Source: Arachis hypogaea
Taxonomy: Eukaryota; Streptophyta; Magnoliopsida; Fabales; Fabaceae
NCBI RefSeq assembly: GCF_003086295.3
Contig: NC_092044.1
Span: 8,706,843-8,770,842, forward strand
Reading direction: 5' to 3'
DNA: 64,000 nt
The first letter of the stretch is position 1. Each line of letters begins with the position of its first letter. Of the stretch, positions 46,401-57,200 are shown in pieces. The position numbers and the translations under genes are program-made. The notes under the pieces are model-generated. The model was not told the origin of the DNA. It searched no databases and saw only the letters and a program-made list of their open reading frames with translations.

Positions 46401-46521
46401 TCAGATAAACCTGTTTGATGCTGCATCAGCGGCGCATTCAAATTCCAGCCAATATCAAGGACACGTTATGAATTATCAGTTCAGGGTACCAGCAGCAGGG
46501 GATAACTCTTTGGGTGTATAG
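43465..46521 (+). pseudogene. FAR1-type MULE transposase, nearly intact (about 738 codons)
   Basis: Five exons: 43465-43542, 44013-44738, 44892-45295, 45427-46319, 46405-46521, all GT-AG. Exon 2 begins PLSVVDDELVPKVG and holds the FAR1 DNA-binding domain (FYRSYAKAAGFSTRVR, then C..H zinc ligands in NCPARIYI and LDHLHPCC). The DDE core has SFDTTYNTNR (about residue 259) and FLTDQCASM (about 322), with HRWCIWHIIKKI after it. The SWIM finger is VKCQC...ILCRHAL (about 536-551). The C-terminus is basic (RGRPKNK) and ends DNSLGV. Two defects are visible: one extra A in a six-A run near 44085, and TAA for a sense codon at about 45565-45567 (SKE*AERES). With so few lesions it is young; FAR1/FHY3 light-signalling factors descend from such transposases. 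Confidence 0.9.
43720..44012 (+). repeat. 23-bp-period GGGTGTATTT repeats in transposase intron 1
   Basis: GGTGTA-type motifs in intron 1 start at about 43731, 43754, 43809, 43833, 43856, 43930 (GGGTATA), 43954, 43977 and 43999. Steps are mostly 22-24 bp or multiples. The last unit runs into the 3' splice site (CGGTGTATTGTGCAG). Further blocks of the same period lie in intron 2 (44799, 44822, 44845), intron 3 (45324, 45347, 45371) and the stop-codon/3' region (46513, 46536, 46559). Confidence 0.85.
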
Positions 46522-46976
46522 TTTTATAGAATATGGGTGTAAAAGCACTGTTCTTTTGGGTGTATTTTTGTTTATTCACAATTTACATAGACACATATAT
46601 AGATACATATAGAACAAAAGCTGTAAAAATTCGCAGGTTATGGGTGTATATTTCATTTGATGTTTTTCTTCATATTTTAGTACATGTAATTCATATATTT
46701 TGAATACAGCACAGACAGTTGGGTGTATATTTTATGCAATCTTGGGTGTATTATTAGACTTGCGTTGGGTGTAACAGTTTACAATTTGCGTTTACATATG
46801 CCTTGATTTTTTGCTTCATATTTTAGCACCTGTAATACAGCTTTTGAATACATCATAGACAGTTTACCAGCACAGATAGTTTAACTATGGGAAAAAATAT
46901 GCATGGAATAGAAGTTGTTGATAAATGGCAAATATTTACACCATTTGTTCAATTTACAAACTACCCAACAGTTGGA

Positions 46977-49900
46977 TTACCCAGTTTCTATATCAGCAGA
47001 ATTAATCTGACAAAACGGACTCAATAATACAGAGGATGGCTTCGATAGCCTTATAGCACTACTCTCTCTAATTGCCCAATCTCTCTGTTTATTCATCTCA
47101 CTGAATAGTATCCGGGAAGCATACTCCACTCTATATTGGTCCACCTCCTCCTACAATTAAAAAGTATATTCTGTTTAAACAGCAATATTAATTCAGTAAA
47201 GTAATACAGAGTTATATAGTTCTAAAGACAGTTACCTGTGGCCAATTATCCCATTCGTACTTCCCCTTTTTGATGTTTTCCGGCTCAATTAACTCAAGCC
47301 ACTTCATAACGTAGATAGCGCAGTCATAGCTGAAAACGAAGAAAATAAATTACAAATCTCATTTAGGAAAGTTTAATGTTCATAGTCACAAATTTATACC
47401 TTGTTTTTTGGCCTGATATTTTAACATATGATGCTTTAATTTTCTTCTCGTTCTCCCCTTTTGCCAGAGGTTCCCCGCTGGCATATGTTATCAATCTTGA
47501 AAATACATATCCCTTAAATACCAAAACAAATCAGTAATACACCCGAATGAATGGACAAGATACACCCAACTGAATGGACAATATACACCCAACACAACTA
47601 ATGAAATAGACCTATCTATTAAAGTAAAGAAGACAGAGGCCACTTACAGTGAATTTATTAATGTCTTTTCTCTCATCGCTTGAAGCTTTTTTGTGTAGCG
47701 GGTCAAGTATTTGACATTTCCACTTTGTTGTATTTATCAGCCATAACCACCAATGCCCCGAGTGGCAAACAGGAGCAAAAATCTGAAGGATTGCCACATT
47801 TCAACAGTGTGTTATTTTATTTGGTATATAAGTAAATAAGCGTACTAACAAATTTAGCAAACGAAAACTTACATATGGATGCGAAGTTAATTTTTTTCTA
47901 TCTATGAAGTGAATGAAACTCGGGTAGGCTTCCACCCTGAATTCCTTTTTCGTTTTCGGTGATATGAATTCCCCCTTTGGGTGATCCGAAAGTGCCATGC
48001 TCTGCAAGAATTGTGAAACAAGAAATGAAATTCTGAAAATACACAACTTACACCCAATCGAACCTAAAAAATACACCCAAATCAATACAGAAAATACACC
48101 CAAAGTTCGTAGAAGTAACACTTACCACAATATCGGGGGGAGACAGTATATTTGTTCTTGAAACCTCTTTTTATTTTTCTGGTTGAGGATGAGGCAGATG
48201 GCAGATACAATCTAGAAATATATGCCGAAATCAATTTTATATTAATAAACATTGCAGTTGACTTTGGTGTAAAAACATTAATGTTATTCTAATATTACCT
48301 GAGATTCTATATCACTTTTTGCCTGGAGGGATGCAAGGTGCATTCTCATCAAAATGTATTCTCCTTGGCCAATCAGAGTGCACATCTCCTCATACTGGTT
48401 AGTATTGCCATCTGCGTCTTCCTTCAGTCTCGTCCCCAGATGTAGCACTTTTGTTTCATATCATCTGGAATTTGATTTATTCCCCCAGGAGTTTCAAACT
48501 TTACAGAACTTTCTCCCCCAGTCTCCCTCTGAATTTGTGGACTTTCGTTTTTTTCCTTCGCCGCACTGCTTGCTAATTTTTGGACCAAATTGTCTAATTG
48601 TTCTAGCAAATTTGCAGTTTCTGGAGATTTTTCCCTTTGTCTCCTGCGTTGACGCCCCCTCCTGTCTTGAATCAGTCAATCCAAGGCTGAATGATGGCAT
48701 CTCTGGATCTGTTTTAGGAACATAGGTTGCTGTCCGTGCCATCATCAACAGGGCAGCAGCGTCTTCTGCGGCTGGATGACTGCGTCATGATGTATAAGAA
48801 TAAGAGTAAGAATAAGAATATACGGATGATAAGCAAATATTGATTTTAGTCTGATGAACTTACATTTTAGTTGGAGCTGGGGGAAGCTTGGGTGTGGTTT
48901 CTTGAAGTTGTTTGGGGGGTTCAGGAGTGCTGCACAGTTACACAAAATTAATCATGGCGTAAAAAAAATTGATCAGGAACAATATACACCCAAACTGTTA
49001 GCAAATATACACCCAATACTATTTCTTACGTTTCTATAGTCCCTTCAATCCGTAGCATAGGTGTTGGTTCAAAATCTGTCTCAGTGGTTGTTTGGGATGC
49101 CGGCACAAAAACCTGGATCGGGACTCTAAACAAGAAGAAAAATGAAAGGTTAACAACGTATTTGAAAATAATAAGGTTATAAGGTTGAAATATTTTTGGA
49201 AAACTCACACTGCAAGCGCTTCCGACGGTGTTTGTTCCCTCACAACCATCATATTCGAATCAGCCAGACTCAACCTAAAATACACCCAAAGAAGGTCAAA
49301 AAATACACCCGAACAATTCAAAAAGAAGACAGGCTTTGTTTTTTGAAAACTTACATACTTGCAGTTTTTACTTTTTTTTTGCTGCCTTTTTTTCTCGAAT
49401 AAAATAATAAAGGGCTTTTTTTTCTAAAAAAAATATATACAGAATTAGAAGTAGAAGGTAATAGAAGAACAAAAGTAACGGTTATTTGAAAGAGAAATTA
49501 CATGCTCTGTGACGGCTGGTTTACACTACTCTGTTCTGTGCGTCCTTGAGAGGAAGGATCATCACTTCCCAAGTTCACAGCCGGTAGTCTAAACAGATTT
49601 CATGTTATTCAGACAAAATAAGATACAGGTATAAAATACACCCAAATAAATGCACAAGATACAACCAACCGAATGGACAATATACACCCAACAAAACAAA
49701 CGAAATATCCCAACTTAGTAAACAACATACACCCAACTTGATCCACAAAATACACCCAAATGGTTCCACAAAATACATCCAAATCATGATAACAAGATTT
49801 TATTAAATAATAAAGCTTCTTACGTTTGAGAGGACACATAGCGACCTTCTGTCGATCGCAGGTCAGCTTGGTTCTCCCTGCGAAACAAGATACAATTATT

Positions 49901-52542
49901 ACCAAACAAAACACACCAAAATCTCAAATACACAGCCCAGCAAGACATACCCCTCTGCAGTAGATTTATCAACGTTTTCCCTTAGCCATTCATCGAGTTC
50001 ATCACTTGATATTTCATATCTCTCACTACATTCATAAAATAAGATGTTAACAAAAATAATTACGATGATAGACCGTAATATAGCTTACGAGGTACTGTAC
50101 CCGTCAAAGTATTGATCTTCTTCAGGAGGTGAATCCTCCACAACAACTTTTTTCTTTTTTTGTTGTATTCTGGGTGGAAAAAAAAGAGTACCAATCAGAA
50201 ATAAAAAATTAATTTTATCACAGAATATTATCCAAAGAAGTGCTTACTTTTGTGGTGTTGTTTTTGTTTTTTTTCTTTTTCTTCTCCTTCTCCGCAGGTG
50301 ATGATTCTTCGCTCCTATAAGTTAATAATAGACATTTCAGTTAATACACGAAATCTTTGTAATGAAGCCAAAAGAAAGGACTAATAATTTCAGGACATTA
50401 CTCATCACTTGGTTCAGATTCAGATTCTGAATCAGAATCTGACTCCTCTTGCCTCTGCTTTCTTTTTTTGGAGTCCATTCTGGAAGGCAAACAATTGTCA
50501 TTTAGAACATACTAAAAATACACCCAAATGAATTCACGAGATACACCCAACTGAATATACAATATACACCCAACGCAGCAAACGAAACACACCCTGCTTA
50601 ATAAACTACATACACCCAACTCGAAAAAGAAATTACACCCAAGTATGGTACTTACTTTTTCCCTTTTTTGCTGGGGTGTTTTCTTCCTGAATCCTCTGAG
50701 TCTTCTTGAGCCTCAGACTCAGAGGTAGAAGTATCACTGTCAGTAGTTTCTGTCTCCGAAGACGATGTTGGACTCGCCTTCCTTTTTTTTGTATTTTTTA
50801 TTTCTTGTTTTTTTTTTTCTTTTTTTTCTTTTTTTTTTCATTTTTTCTCTTGTCTCTGCCATCTTCACAATCCCCTGAAACATGAGATATTTTAGTTAGC
50901 AGCATTCAGGTAAATAAAATACACCCAACTTATTACGTTTACTTACCAAAATTTCCTCTCTTTCTGTAGTCATTCTTTCCACCAACTGCTCCTTAGTCCA
51001 GTTGGCAATCCAGGGCTTTGGTGGTCTTTCAGCCCTGTTCTTGCCTTTGTTTTTTGAAAGATGAAAGTAGATTATCATCAGGGCGAAGAGGCAGCCATTA
51101 ATTGCCTTCTTCTTCTTCTCCTGGTAGTCTGTGATGCCCTTGACCATGAAGGTCAAAATATGCCCCCCCAGTTTCTCTCCGATATGCCGTCCATCTTAAA
51201 AATTGGGGCCAGGTGCACGGGCGATATTTTGTTTATCGTTGTTGGCAAAAAGAACGCCATCTGTATGTAGAGGATGAATATCCTCTTGAACATCAGGCGT
51301 TCCTCTTCGTTGCCAACGCCTATTTCCATCATTTCATCGGTCAAACTTTTGAGGGTCTTACCCTGGAATCTTCTATAAATTATTTTGTCATCATCAGAAA
51401 GTTTCTTATACTCAACCTTCTCAGGAAATAGATCTCCTAAAAAAAGGAAGACAACAAAGTATCCAAGTCAGTTCAAATACACCCAAGTATCAACTTAAAT
51501 ACACCCAAGCAACAACTTAATATACACCTATAATTTTAAGCTAGTTACCTGTTGCATTGATGCCAAGTGCATGACCTATTTTTTTTGGTGTTATTTGGAA
51601 AGAACCATATCCTGTCTTCAGTCTGTTCTCCCCAAGTTTGAAGTTGTTTGCCAGCTCCCTTAAGAGTTGGTGATCCACCCTTAGTGGTGGGATGTGCATC
51701 AACCCACCGAATCCGAGATCCCTCACAATCGCCTTCTTCTCCTCAGTCATGTTTCTGAACTTATCACTCAGGAGATATGTGGCACACTTAAGGTCTTTTG
51801 TTTGGTTTCTTGCTGCCATTTTATCTGAAACGAAAAATACACCCAAAGATATCAGTAAGATACACCCATATATATGAGTCCGATACACCTATTAATAACA
51901 ATAAGATACACCCATTGATAATAGTAAGATACACCCATATATATGAGTCAGATACACCCAAAGATATCAGCAAGATACACCCATTGATAACAGTGAGATA
52001 CACCCATAGATATTATTCAGATACATCCATATAGATATTAGTCAGATATCACTCAACCATTCTTCAATATCAAGCCACATTACAAGGTTAAGCAGTATAC
52101 ACCCCCCAATCTACGGAATAAACCCCAAAAAATCAACAACAATAGCAGGAGAACTTAGAACAACAACGTAGAACGACGTAGAACTTAGAAGAGCGACGTA
52201 GAACTTAGAACAGTGTAACAAAAAAAAAGAATAATAGTAAACCCTAGAAAAACGACGTAGAAGAAAAGTAAAATACACAGGAATCTTAATGAACTTACGT
52301 TGAGTATTGTTGCTTTGTTTTCTCTTCAGATTCTTCACGGAGAGTTTGATGGTGTTTTGATGGAGGTTTCGAACAACGATTTGTATATTTTGAACTTTGA
52401 TTTTCGCTCGAAAATGGGAGGGTTTCCTTGTTTTCAAAGCGCTTTGAGAAGTGGAAGAAGTGGAAGAAGTGGAGAGTCTGCCATACGTAACCGTTTGAGT
52501 GTTGAGCGCGTGATTTTGATGCGCCATGTTATCTCTCTTCAT
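46977..52542 (-). CDS. PMD-like N-terminal / ULP1-type C48 peptidase gene carried by MULE-2
   Basis: About 21 exons on the minus strand. Exon 1 is near 52542-52299, then 51824-51549 (MAARNQTKDLKCATYLLS, PMD-like region) and 51436-50947 (KIIYRRFQGKTLKSL, FMVKGITDYQ). A run of short Ser/Glu/Lys-rich exons follows (50880-48860). Then come about 48781-48299 (SPQIQRETGGESSVKFET, MHLASLQAKSDIES), 48207-48127, 48003-47873, 47783-47645, 47512-47400, 47330-47237 and 47155-46977. The C-terminus is a cysteine peptidase: GHWWLWLINTTKW (His), CQILDPLHKK (Asp) and YDCAIYVMKWLE (Cys), an intact triad. Apparent one-base slips occur in a seven-G run near 51170 and near 48636. Homologues are ULP1/SENP SUMO proteases and Kaonashi MULE genes. 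Function in transposition is unknown. Exon borders in the low-complexity middle are approximate. Confidence 0.8.
47237..47783 (-). other. ULP1/C48 peptidase catalytic region
   Basis: Three consecutive exons carry, in order, the catalytic His (HSGHWWLW), Asp (ILDP) and Cys (YDCAIYV) with normal family spacing. No stop or frameshift is seen across them, unlike the N-terminal exons. This suggests retained constraint or recent insertion. Confidence 0.8.
51838..52044 (-). repeat. 23-bp minisatellite in first intron of the ULP1-type gene
   Basis: TACACCCA-type motifs on the plus strand start at 51838, 51861, 51884, 51907, 51930, 51953, 51976, 51999 and 52022, nine units at exactly 23 bp. In the gene's own sense this is (T)GGGTGTA. 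Shorter runs of the same motif and spacing occur in many later introns (for example near 47537-47590, 48050-48100, 49638-49780, 50518-50640 and 51478-51530). Confidence 0.95.
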
Positions 52543-52608
52543 GCGCGTGAGTTCTATTTGGGCTGGGCCAACTTGTAAGCTTGTAAACTTGTATGTGTAG
52601 CAGGCCCG
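52500..52608 (-). repeat. MULE-2 right terminal inverted repeat
   Basis: Ends ...GTGTAGCAGGCCCG directly before the TTTATTAAT target duplication. It overlaps the likely start codon region of the minus-strand gene, so the TIR probably also provides its promoter or 5' leader. Confidence 0.75.
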
Positions 52609-52617
52609 TTTATTAAT

Positions 52618-52801
52618 AAATTGGGAGGGATAAGTAAATTTTAGTAATTTTTATCCACGTAAATATCAAATTATCTTTAATAAATATATTTTATTAATTT
52701 ATATATGTAAATTTTAATAAATATAAAAGTAAATTATATTAATTTGTATGTATAACTATAATAAATATAGATGTAAATTATGTATTTTTATGTGCAAAAT
52801 C
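52618..52801. other. AT-rich flank, original neighbour of position 43104
   Basis: Before MULE-2 inserted, this sequence continued directly from the SEC23 upstream region. AT-rich with TAAATATA repeats; no element seen. Confidence 0.6.
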
Positions 52802-52802
52802 G

Positions 52803-54136
52803 AGTTAAATTTTAAAATGATTCCTAAAGTTGCACTTAATTCTTAAAGTAGCTACTGAAGTTAATAATTACTCAAATTTATCTTCGAACTTGCACTCTAA
52901 AACTCAATAATTCCTAAAGCACTTTCCGTCGTTGAAAAGTTGAACTGGACGGATTGTATTTATTAAATAAAAAATCATTAGCCTTCAATGTCTCTTTCCC
53001 AACTCATTTTCCGTTCATTTTGGTCACATCCCCAAATCATACTTCAAGGGGTATTCCTACTGGCTCTCTGTTTTGCCACCACCAAGCTCTTCAACTGCCT
53101 CAGCCTCACACGCGCTCTTAACTCTTTCACTTTTACCTTTGGCCTTGCCAACAATAACACCATTTCTGACACCTTGAACAGTGCCACCGTCCTTTGGGAA
53201 CACGTCGTCACCTAGATCCTTCTATTACAGAACTTTTTCCCTCATCTCATCGCCATCGCTGTAGAGTCCTTGATTTCCAATGTGAGCTTCTTAATATGCT
53301 CCTTATTTTTCACGCTCTTGCTTGCAAGCTCATCCCTCTCCCTCTCAAAAGCCTTGATCCTCGACAGTTCATCGCAACCATCAGAAAAATTATATTTCGC
53401 TGTCGTTTCAACCATCTAGCTTTGTAGAAACAAAAGAAACAAAAAAAGAATAAAATATGAATCAACAGCACAAAAGCAAAACAAATTGAAAATATGAAAA
53501 TTTTGGTCTTCAAAAATTTTTTGTACAAACAAACACCGAAATTGAAAATTTTTGAAGATTGAATAGAACCTTGAAGTGTGCGGTATGAAGAGATTGAGAA
53601 ATGAATTTTTTGAAAAAATTCTTAGATTCTATCCTTAGTTACTCTGTTTGGGTTACTGAATTTTATGGATAGGTTGTAGTCTTGTTAGGTGATGTGAAAA
53701 GGTCTTCGTTTTCACGATGAACCACATTGAAAATTTTGACCCTACTCTCTTGAGAAGTGACATAATGGATGCATATTTTCATGAGCTTCTGTTCCTTTTC
53801 TACTCTCAAGATTCTTCTTAGGAACTACTTCGGTTATGAGAAAAGTGATTTGAATGGACATGTCTGGAACTCGAGATAGTTGTGGATATGACCTGAATGA
53901 AGGGGGAAAGGGGTTCGAGAGGGAGGCATCGAAGGGTAATGAGATTTTTTTTATAAATACAAAACGACGTTGTTTTGGTAGGAATCAATCAAATTCAGCT
54001 TTCTGATGATGAAAAGTGTCTTAGGAACTACTATGAGTTTTAGAGTGCAATTTCGAGGACAAATTTGAGTTACTATTAACTTCAGGGATTACTTTGAGGC
54101 CAAGTATAACTTCAGGGACCAATTTGAGATTTAACT
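52803..54136. mobile_element. Non-autonomous TIR transposon, 1.3 kb
   Basis: Inverted repeats of about 135 bp. The left end reads AGTTAAATTTTAAAATGATTCC, GAAGTTAATAATTACTCAAATTT, TTGCACTCTAAAACTCA. The right end carries their complements (TGAGTTTTAGAGTGCAA, AAATTTGAGTTACTATTAACTTC, AATTTGAGATTTAACTT). Interior frames (such as 52988-53215, Leu/Phe-rich) show no transposase. A 9-bp target duplication is not evident. MULE-type by TIR length only. Confidence 0.68.
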
Positions 54137-54247
54137 TATAAAAAATCTTATGAATACGAGTACAAACTATTACTAGTTTAAAATGATAATATTTGCTACT
54201 AATATAATACTATATCTGTTTTCTAGATGATCTACTTCATGGGTTAA

Positions 54248-57200
54248 TTAGTTTGAATCTTTATGGTGTGTTTGGAAGTAAGTTCTAAATGTCAGAATTA
54301 AGGCATATGCAAATTTTTCAATTTCTTGGTACCTCAATTCTAGTTGTTGTAAGACTTTACTGGTGAAATAGATGGGATGCTGTCCGACTTTATCTTCCCG
54401 TATCAGAGCTGAAGCTACCGCCTTATCAGCAACGGCCAGGTACAATACAAGTTCCTCTCCTATTTTTGGCCGAGTAAGAATGGGCGGTTGACTTAAAAAG
54501 TTCTTGAACTCTTGAAAAGCTCCTTCACATTCAAAAGTCCATTCAAATTGTCATCCTTTTTTGAGCAGTGAAAAAAAGGGCAAGGATCTTAATGCCGATC
54601 CTGCCAAAAATCTGGATAAGGCTGCAAGTTGGCCATTCAGCTGTTGGACTTCTTTCAAGTAGGTCGGACTCCTCATATCTAAGATGGCTCTGCACTTGTC
54701 AACATTGGCTTTAATTCCCCTTTGTGTGAGCATGAACCCCAAAAATTTTTCTGCTTCTACTGCAAAGGTGCACTTTATGGGATTCAATCTCATCCCGTGC
54801 TTCCTTATGGTATTGAATACTTGTGAGAAATCGGACAGGAGATTTGCTTCTTCCTTAGTTTTTACCAACATGTCATCTACATATACCTCCATTAAGTTTT
54901 CGAGGTGAGATGAAAATATTTTGTTCATCAATCTCTGATATGTGGTACCCGCATTTTATAAACCAAATGGCATGACCGTGTAACAATAATTCGCTCTTAG
55001 AGTGATGAACGACGTCTTCTCTTGATCTAACTTGAACATCGGGATTTGATTATATCCCGAGTATCCGTCCATAAAAGATAAGTATTAATATCCTGAAGAT
55101 GAATCTACTAAAGCATCAATATTGGGAAGAGGGTATGGATACTTTGGACAGGCTTTGTTGAGGTCGGTGTAGTCAACGCACATCCTCCACTTCCCATTTT
55201 TCTTTTTTACCAACACAACATTTTCCAACCATGATGGGTGTTTGACTTCCCTGATGAACCCGGCTTCTAGCAATGCTCGAACTTGTTCTTCGACCACTTG
55301 ACCTCGTTTAGTCCCGAGTTTATGCCTTTTTTGCTGAGCAGGCCGGGATCTAGGATACACTGCGAGCCTATGGGTCATGAGCTCAAGATCAATACTAGGC
55401 ATGTCGGACGCTTTCCAAGTGAAGAGGTCAGAATTTTCACGTAGAAGCTTGATGAGACCTTCCTTCAAATCTGCCTCTAGGTTTACTCCTATGTTAGTGG
55501 CTTTTCCAACTTCATTCCCAAATTGTACTTCCTCTGTCTTTCCTTCAGGTTGTGGTCTTAGGTCGTTTCTCCCTCGGACTCCACCGAGTTCATTTAAATT
55601 TACTTCTTTACCATTACCACACAGATTCAAGCTTTCATTGTAGCATTTTCTTGCTAACTTTTAATCCTCTCTGATAGTAGCAATCCTTTTTTGCGTCGAA
55701 AATTTCATGCTAAGGTGAGGAGTGGAGACAACGGCTCCTAGTTGATTTAGGGTTGTCCGCCCTATCAGGGCGTTATAGGCTGAAGCTACATCAACAACAA
55801 TGTAGTCGATAGTCAAGGTTTTGGACCTTATCCCTTTACCAAAGGTGGTGTGTAGGAAAATGAAGCCCAATGGTCTGATAAGCGTATTCCCTAGCCCAAA
55901 GAGAGTATCCGGGTATGCCTTCAGCTCTTTCTCTTCTAACCTAACTTGTTGAAAGCAAGTTTGAATAGAATGTCAGCTGAACTTCCTTGGTCCACTAAAG
56001 TCCTATGAAGATTTGCATTGCAAGTATCATGATTATTACTATGGGGTCATGCCCAAGTATTATACCCTGCACATCTTCTTTTGTGAAAGAAATGGTTGGC
56101 AAATCAGGGATTTCTTCCTCCACTTGATAGACCTCCTGTAGGTGTCTCTTTTGGGATGACTTAGTGAGACCTCCTTTGGCAAATCCACCTGCTATCATGT
56201 GGATATGCCTTTCTGGAGTTCGGGTGGACCGATCTCTTCGGCCGATGTCTTCTTCATCCCTTTTTCTCTCTCCCTAAATGTCTGACCTTTCTATGAGATA
56301 CTTATCCAACCGACTTTCCATGGCCAGTTTCTCTATCACATTTTTTAGGTTGTAACAGTAATTTTTAGAATGTCCATATAGCTTATGGTACTCACAATAT
56401 TCAGTATGACTTCCTCCTTTCTTATTTTTAATTGGCCGAGGAAGGGGGAAACTTCTCGGTATGGTAAATTTTTCTATAAACATCCACAAGAAAAACTCAT
56501 AACGGGGTATAATTGTGGTACCTCCTTGGTTTCTCCGAGTTGTATTCTTCCTTCTTCTTGGACTCTTTCTCCTTTTCTCTAATTTTATAAGGTTATGTTT
56601 GTCGGAGATTAGGTTCTCGTAGCTTAACATTCTCCTCCATGTTGATTTACTTCTCGGCTCACTCTTACGTACTTCATTTAAAGACGTCGGATGCCGCTTT
56701 GAGATGCACTGGGAGAAAGGCCCCTTTCAGAGACCATTGACCAACCCATTATTACTACTTCCATGAGCAGATTTTGGATTTCTAGGCACGAGTTGTTGAA
56801 TCTTTCCATGTAGTCTCTGAGAGATTCTCCAATTTTTTATTTAACTCTTAGTAGGCTAGGTGCATGCTTAACCTTGCCTTTTTTAACTGAAAATCGGGTG
56901 AGAAATTTTCTTGCGAGGTCGTCGAAGCTAGTGACCGACCTAGGTGGCAGAATGTCAAACCACTTCATAGGCGACTTGGTGAGGGTTGTTGGGAAGGCCT
57001 TGCAATGAGTCGTGTCTGAGGCATCGGGCAGATACATCCGACTCTTGAAGTTGCTTAAGTGGTGCTGATGCGTAAGCATCTTATACCCATTTTCTACTTA
57101 TTTTCTAGTTAAATTTAGTTAGAATTTAGTAAGTTTAATTATATTTTAGTGCTAAAATCCTCTTTAGATGTTACTTTGAATTTTTTTTAGTATTTTTATT

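Larger units (their letters stand above)
43114..52608. mobile_element. Mutator-like element MULE-2, 9.5 kb, two convergent genes, 9-bp TSD
   Basis: It is flanked by a perfect 9-bp direct repeat TTTATTAAT (43105-43113 and 52609-52617). The ends are imperfect inverted repeats of about 100 bp. The left end begins GGGAAAAGCTCTGCATACAA and the complemented right end CGGGCCTGCTACACATACAA. Shared inner blocks are GCTTTACAAGTT/GCTTACAAGTT and ATCAAAATACGCGC/ATCAAAATCACGCGC. It encodes a FAR1-type transposase (plus, from the left TIR) and a PMD-like/ULP1 gene (minus, from the right TIR). This matches MULEs that carry ULP1-like passenger genes (described as Kaonashi, KI, in other plants). Sense-oriented 23-bp repeats fill the introns of both genes. 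Confidence 0.92.
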
